Source: Candidatus Delongbacteria bacterium (lineage in GTDB: Bacteria > Delongbacteria > UBA4055). From it: DNA of 10,392 nucleotides. The stretch is from positions 1 to 10,392 of the forward strand of contig JAFGUL010000052.1 in NCBI GenBank assembly GCA_016938535.1, read 5' to 3'. Of this stretch, positions 6,780-10,392 are shown in pieces. Both the position numbers and the translations under genes were made by a program. Below the pieces are notes generated by a model. The model searched no databases, had not been told where the DNA came from, and saw nothing but the letters and a program-made list of their open reading frames with translations. Numbering within the stretch: position 1 is the stretch's first letter; every line of letters starts with the position of its first letter.

Positions 6780-8107
6780 TGGATAAACTTAAGATAAATA
6801 TCCCGCCGGGTTTCGAAAAAGAAAAATTGTATGTTCTTGATATTATTACGGAGTTTTCCGGTCTGGAATTTGAAAGCGAAATTACGGATTCTGACGATTA
6901 CAGGATCATTTTTCCTGATGGGAAATATATATCTATACAAGATTATTATTTTTTCCGACTTACAGATGAAAATAACTATATAGATAATAAAAATATACCT
7001 GTTGAAATAAAACACCTAAATAATGAATATTGTGTTAATTTGCCTGTTATATATGGCAAAGGTGAGATTATAGAGAATGAGAACGGGATAAGTCTTGGTA
7101 TTGACATATTCGGAAGCATTTTTTTTATGCTCTCGAGATGGGAGGAAGCGGCTGTAAAAGACAAGGACGGTCACGGAAGATTTCCCGGAGAAAAGAGTCT
7201 TGCGGTCAGGAAGGGATTTATAAGGCGGCCGGTTGTTGATGAATATATAGGTCTGTTGAAAAAGCTAATTACAAAACTGGATCCTTCAATTTCTTTTAAA
7301 CAACACGAGCCGAAAATATATATTACCTGCGATGTTGATTCTTTTGAGAAATTCCTTCCGGGCAAAACGCTCAAAATGTTCGCGGGTCACGCTCTCAAAA
7401 GGCTCGATCCGGTTCTTTTCATTTCAGACCTGATCAGATATGGTGCAAAGCTGTTTGGTGCACGGGACCCTTATGATCAGTTTGAAAGAATTTTCAGGAT
7501 CTCAGAGAAATTCGATACGAAACCCGTTTTCTTTATACTTGCCGCGCCTGAGGGACCATATAACGACGGATGGTTCGCAAGGTTAACAAAAGATCCAGCT
7601 GTTTTCAGAGAACTTGCTTCAAGAGGCGCGGAGATCGGGCTTCACTACGGTTATTTCTCGCTTCTCAACGAAAACAATATCAGAGGCGAGAAATACGAGC
7701 TTGAAAAAAAATACGGTACGGCCATTCAAAAGGGCAGGGCTCACTTTCTCCAGTTCGATGTCAGGAGTTCATATTCCATACTTGAAAGATCGGGAATTAA
7801 AGAGGATTACACTCTCGGCTATTCAAAGTACGCCGGATTCCGATGCGGAACGGGAAGAGCTTTCAGACCTTGGGACTTTAACAACAGAAAACCGTATGAC
7901 ATTGTAGAAAAACCTCTCATTGTAATGGATACGACCCTCTACGGTCACAAACGCATGAAAAGAATGAAGATCAAAAATGAGTTCGAGTATTTCACAGAGC
8001 TGTCTCGCAAGTACAAGACAGACATAACTATACTTATACACAATTCAAGCCCTTCGAGTGTTTTCAATGCGATAGAAGAAGTTAACAATAATTTTGAAGG
8101 AAAGTGA
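6779..8107 (+). CDS. Polysaccharide deacetylase-like protein with DUF7033-type N-terminal region
   Basis: This 442-residue protein has no signal peptide. Residues 1 to about 170 resemble the DUF7033 region often found before NodB-like domains in envelope-glycan loci; a GIDIFGSIFFMLSRWEE segment (107-123) is its clearest mark. Residues from about 178 look like a divergent NodB/polysaccharide deacetylase fold. They include TCDVDS (183-188, candidate metal ligands D185 and D187), EIGLHYGY (285-292, H289), RAHFLQF (320-326, H322), GYSKYAGFRCGTGRAFRP (347-364) and LIHNS (419-423, H421). Family members remove acetyl or similar groups from sugars, and the substrate here is unknown. The start at 6779 is preferred over in-frame 6719 because it overlaps the lptG stop by one base (TAATG). 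Residues about 40-100 are encoded by strikingly AT-rich DNA. The link to lptFG suggests LPS or other surface glycan as target, which is inference. Confidence 0.85.
   Translation: MDKLKINIPPGFEKEKLYVLDIITEFSGLEFESEITDSDDYRIIFPDGKYISIQDYYFFRLTDENNYIDNKNIPVEIKHLNNEYCVNLPVIYGKGEIIENENGISLGIDIFGSIFFMLSRWEEAAVKDKDGHGRFPGEKSLAVRKGFIRRPVVDEYIGLLKKLITKLDPSISFKQHEPKIYITCDVDSFEKFLPGKTLKMFAGHALKRLDPVLFISDLIRYGAKLFGARDPYDQFERIFRISEKFDTKPVFFILAAPEGPYNDGWFARLTKDPAVFRELASRGAEIGLHYGYFSLLNENNIRGEKYELEKKYGTAIQKGRAHFLQFDVRSSYSILERSGIKEDYTLGYSKYAGFRCGTGRAFRPWDFNNRKPYDIVEKPLIVMDTTLYGHKRMKRMKIKNEFEYFTELSRKYKTDITILIHNSSPSSVFNAIEEVNNNFEGK
8097..8101 (+). promoter_or_regulatory. Ribosome binding site for the two-helix zinc-ribbon gene
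   Basis: AAGGA, within a longer AAGGAAAG, lies 10 nt before the ATG at 8112 and overlaps the end of the deacetylase gene. A TTG at 8094 is in frame but would place this purine-rich site inside the coding region, so ATG 8112 is preferred. Confidence 0.6.
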
Positions 8108-8111
8108 TTTT

Positions 8112-8681
8112 ATGAATTCGAAGACCAAAAAAGATGATTTTCTGAGAAAAGCGGACGATTTTTTTAATTCTCATCCCATTATCAGCGGTTTTATATTAAG
8201 TTTTCTGGCCGCAGTTTTTCTGGCATCAATAATTATTAACCGCAGTATGATAGTTTCCAACATGCGCTTTTTCGCGTTTATCCTGTTCGTGATCCCCGGA
8301 GCAGTCATATTTATCTTCGTAGGAATTTATTTAGGTATGATCATCAACCACAAAAAAGCCAAAGAGGCAATGAAAGGCGAAGACAACCTGGGATTGAAAC
8401 TCGGCAGCGTGGCTTTTTACCACATGTACATGAAGGACAAAACATTAGAGGAGGATTTTCCTGCCGTAAAAGGTCCGTGCTGTGCTGTGTGCGGCGAAGA
8501 TTTTTGGGAAGCAGACAGGCTAGAAAAAGGAGATAAGCTTATTTTTGAGTGCAGAAAATGCAGGAACACCAATTCCGTCAGATTACGCAATATCGAAACA
8601 GTAAAAGAAGAAACGGACAGAACTCTTCAGCGCGCGTACGAAAGGCTCGTTAAATTTAAGAATAATATTTCCGGGCAGTAA
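8112..8681 (+). CDS. Unrecognised membrane protein: two transmembrane helices plus a C-terminal zinc ribbon
   Basis: I do not recognise this 189-residue protein. It begins with a charged cytoplasmic-type N-terminus (MNSKTKKDDFLRKADDF). Two hydrophobic helices follow at about 23-43 and 52-78, joined by a very short INRSM-like turn, which suggests a hairpin with both ends in the cytoplasm. Residues 123-150 carry CC-x-x-C and C-x-x-C (C124/C127 and C147/C150, with an extra C123), 19 residues apart. That is the usual layout of a small zinc ribbon. A basic, probably helical tail follows (about 160-189). It starts 4 nt after the deacetylase stop and is the last gene of the operon, so it may serve envelope assembly or its regulation. 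That is context only. The ATG at 8112 is chosen for its AAGGA site. No terminator is seen after it. Confidence 0.75.
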   Translation: MNSKTKKDDFLRKADDFFNSHPIISGFILSFLAAVFLASIIINRSMIVSNMRFFAFILFVIPGAVIFIFVGIYLGMIINHKKAKEAMKGEDNLGLKLGSVAFYHMYMKDKTLEEDFPAVKGPCCAVCGEDFWEADRLEKGDKLIFECRKCRNTNSVRLRNIETVKEETDRTLQRAYERLVKFKNNISGQ

Positions 8682-8695
8682 TTCAATTCAAAGCT

Positions 8696-9217
8696 TCAAT
8701 CCTGATCAACCCAGATGAGTGCGTCAGTTTCATAACCTAATTCTTTTGCTTTCTTTGTAAACTGAGCTATAAGTTCATCGCTGACGGACGGAGTACGGGA
8801 TAAAAACCAGAGATATGACTTTTTCGAGCTTGTTACGAAGGCATACTGATAATCTTCATCAAGTTCGAAGATCACATAAGCTCCGTAGAAAGGTCCGAAG
8901 AAGGAGACCTTAAGATATGCCTCGTCTGGATCACGCACAAAAAACGCTTTTCCTTCAGCTTCGCTCCACTTGTTCTTTTCTTTGGAAAATCCGCGATTGA
9001 ATACTTTCACTCCGCCATCACCGCGCATGGTATATTCGGCCGTTACTTTCTCAAGACCTCTCTCGAAAGAATGGTCAAGTCTGGCGATCTCGTACCATTT
9101 TCCCAGATATTTTCTGAGTTCAAAATCCTTAACGGGTTTGATGTTGTCGGGATAGCCCAGGCAACCAATGAAAAGCAGGGACATCAGTGCGTGGAATATT
9201 TTCTTAACTGATCTCAT
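8696..9217 (-). CDS. blc: Lipocalin family lipoprotein (Blc-like)
   Basis: This 173-residue protein is close in length to bacterial lipocalin Blc, an outer-membrane lipoprotein that binds fatty acids or lysophospholipids. The N-terminus is a lipoprotein signal (RSVKK, hydrophobic core, then FIGC with C19 as the lipid-modified residue). Phenylalanine at -3 is not ideal for a lipobox. The lipocalin motifs are clear: GKWYEIARLDHSFERGLEKV (residues 39-58, with the invariant G-x-W), VKVFNRGF (70-77, the usual V-x-N-x-G), YVIFELDEDYQYAFV (114-128), and YLWFLSRTP (135-143), with the expected arginine in the last. The start ATG shares a base with the TAA of the upstream gene (TAATG), and a GGGA site (complement of 9223-9226) lies 5 nt before it. 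It is therefore translationally coupled to the AsmA-like gene. The bound lipid is unknown. Confidence 0.93.
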   Translation of the reverse strand: MRSVKKIFHALMSLLFIGCLGYPDNIKPVKDFELRKYLGKWYEIARLDHSFERGLEKVTAEYTMRGDGGVKVFNRGFSKEKNKWSEAEGKAFFVRDPDEAYLKVSFFGPFYGAYVIFELDEDYQYAFVTSSKKSYLWFLSRTPSVSDELIAQFTKKAKELGYETDALIWVDQD

Positions 9218-10392
9218 TAAAATCCCGGTATCTTTATCTTTTTCTTGGCGTCGTTAGCGGCCTTTTCGGCTTCAGCTTTCGCTTTTGCTTCTGCAGCTGC
9301 TTTTTCTTCATCTATTTTAGCCTGCGCTTTAGCTTTCTCTTCCTCGATCTTTGCCTCAGCTTCGGCTTTTGCTTTATCGACTTCTTCTTTGACCTTTTCC
9401 TTCACTTCTTCCACTTTCTGATCGATCAGCGCTCCGGCTTTTTTCTTTATAAGTTCGGTAAGCGAAGCCGGTGTATATGACACTTTGACCTGAGGGTTCG
9501 AGATGTCGCCTTTTGAAGTGAATGCAAGGAATATCCTGTTGTCTCTTACGGCTCCGGCAAGAAGTTCGTTCCTGATCTCTTCATTATCGATCTTTAGACC
9601 CTTGAGGTCAACATCTTTCATGCTGTCGTCGATGAATTTGTCAACCTGTGAGAGCAGTTTTTTTGATTCAGCTTCGGATACAGTGATCTCTCCCTTGAAC
9701 ATGTGCTGATTGTTCAGAACATTGAACCAGCTTTCTTTCTGTATCACGATATCATAGTCGTTAGTCAGGACTTTCAGGTCTTCCTCGAACGATACTTTCC
9801 CTTCTTTGTATCTTACGGCTGTTTTTGCATCCTCGTTTAAAACTGCTTTTTTACTCAGGATATCAAGGTCTATCCCGACTTTTTCAAGAGTAGCCAGAGT
9901 AGATTTAACTTTTTCGAGCGCAACAAGAGCCTGTATGAACGATCCTTTGCCAAGAGTTACAGCATAAACCGCTTCAGGCTCAATTTTCCCTGTCTTAGGA
10001 TCAAGCGGCCTTACATCGGCATTCGATCTTACGCTCAGTTTAGCCTGCTCGGATTTCTCTTTGTTGAATATTGACAGGTTTGTGTTGAAAGTCACATACG
10101 CTCTATTGTGAGCTGCAAGATCTTTCGGATCAATATCTATTTTATCAATGATCATGAAGAAATCCGATATCAGAAAGCGCTGCTGCGTGGTTTTGAAAAA
10201 AACATCTACTTCACCGTTCTCGATACCGATCTGATTCATATCAGCAGCGATCGGAATGTCTTTTGCCGTGAAATCAGCCTGAGGTTCGGCGGTTTCGGCA
10301 GGTGTCTCAGTTACCTGCTCTTCAGCCTGTACAGTTTCTGAAGATCCTTCAGGCGAGGATGTTTCAGCAGATCCTGAACTCTGACCGAGAAG
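9217..10392 (-). CDS. Probable AsmA-like envelope protein, C-terminal part with 11-residue-repeat helix (5' truncated by window)
   Basis: The frame stays open to the right edge, so 391 C-terminal residues are visible and the methionine at 10239 is internal. From the N-terminal side there is first a Ser/Glu/Thr/Pro-rich linker of about 40 residues (roughly 10270-10390). A beta-rich region follows, beginning DIPIAADMNQIGIENGEVD. This resembles the C-terminal repeat domain of AsmA-type proteins, large inner-membrane-anchored periplasmic proteins implicated in lipid transport to the outer membrane. The last 75 residues (9220-9444) include a long Ala/Glu/Lys helix with 11-residue repeats, ending in KKKIKIPGF. 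The AsmA assignment rests on weak motif resemblance and on the neighbour. The stop overlaps the start of a lipocalin gene. Alternatives are another AsmA-related or TIGR03545-like family, or an unrelated beta-rich envelope protein. Confidence 0.6.
   Translation of the reverse strand, partial: LLGQSSGSAETSSPEGSSETVQAEEQVTETPAETAEPQADFTAKDIPIAADMNQIGIENGEVDVFFKTTQQRFLISDFFMIIDKIDIDPKDLAAHNRAYVTFNTNLSIFNKEKSEQAKLSVRSNADVRPLDPKTGKIEPEAVYAVTLGKGSFIQALVALEKVKSTLATLEKVGIDLDILSKKAVLNEDAKTAVRYKEGKVSFEEDLKVLTNDYDIVIQKESWFNVLNNQHMFKGEITVSEAESKKLLSQVDKFIDDSMKDVDLKGLKIDNEEIRNELLAGAVRDNRIFLAFTSKGDISNPQVKVSYTPASLTELIKKKAGALIDQKVEEVKEKVKEEVDKAKAEAEAKIEEEKAKAQAKIDEEKAAAEAKAKAEAEKAANDAKKKIKIPGF
9256..9354 (-). 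repeat. Three tandem 11-residue (hendecad) protein repeats
   Basis: Three successive units read AKIEEEKAKAQ, AKIDEEKAAAE and AKAKAEAEKAA, each encoded by 33 bp. They are similar rather than identical at DNA level, so this is a protein-level repeat. The 11-residue period suits a long straight amphipathic helix or right-handed coiled coil, with degenerate units continuing on the N-terminal side (VEEVKEKVKEEVDKAKAEAE). Confidence 0.75.

Noticed and set aside
7614..7907. 97-codon open frame on the + strand
   Set aside because: It is an out-of-frame shadow within the conserved deacetylase-like domain, with no ribosome binding site and no plausible protein features.
8094..8111. TTG start giving a 195-residue form of the zinc-ribbon protein
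   Set aside because: It would overlap the deacetylase stop and use up the purine-rich AAGGAAAG that serves the ATG at 8112.
8682..8700. AAGCTT-centred short palindrome between the convergent genes as a bidirectional terminator
   Set aside because: Only a 6-bp AT-rich palindrome with no loop or T tract. It would not form a stable terminator hairpin.
10108..10341. 77-codon open frame on the + strand
   Set aside because: It is antisense to the AsmA-like gene, whose frame is open through this whole stretch.

Overview
The window suggests a Gram-negative bacterium. It carries LptF/LptG permeases for lipopolysaccharide (LPS) export, a probable outer-membrane beta-barrel of the DUF3078 family, a lipocalin lipoprotein and an AsmA-like protein. 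Base composition is about 40% G+C by eye. DUF3078 proteins are best known from Bacteroidota, but the clear Shine-Dalgarno sequence before this one is atypical for Bacteroidota proper. A non-Bacteroidota member of the FCB superphylum is therefore a reasonable guess (for example a Cloacimonadota-, Delongbacteria- or Marinimicrobia-like lineage). This is inference, and no marker gene is present to settle it.

Left part (1-1400, + strand): the 3' end of an MscS-type mechanosensitive channel gene is followed 29 nt later by a complete DUF3078 gene. An intrinsic terminator at 1368-1397 closes this unit.

Centre (1400-8681, + strand): a compact five-gene run follows. It encodes a large tricorn-like S41 protease with an N-terminal signal peptide, LptF (TTG start, 4-nt overlap), LptG (TAATG junction), a polysaccharide-deacetylase-like protein with a DUF7033-type N-terminal region (TAATG junction), and an unrecognised 189-residue protein with two membrane helices and a zinc ribbon (4-nt gap). 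The spacing implies one transcript with translational coupling. The common theme is the cell envelope: LPS extraction from the inner membrane, probable glycan modification and periplasmic proteolysis.

Right part (8696-10392, - strand): a convergent pair starts beyond the right edge. The upstream gene is the C-terminal part of a probable AsmA-like protein with an unusual Ala/Glu/Lys-rich 11-residue-repeat helix at its end. The downstream gene is a Blc-type lipocalin lipoprotein joined to it by another TAATG junction. Both may act in envelope lipid handling.

The window is gene-dense and holds no tRNA, rRNA, CRISPR array, transposase or phage gene that I could recognise. The only sizeable gap is the 109 nt at 1351-1459. 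I see no convincing new defence or mobile system. The most noteworthy points are the secreted tricorn gene coupled to lptFG, the LptG-deacetylase coupling with a very AT-rich deacetylase N-terminal segment, the two-helix zinc-ribbon protein, and the AsmA-like/lipocalin pair with the hendecad tail.
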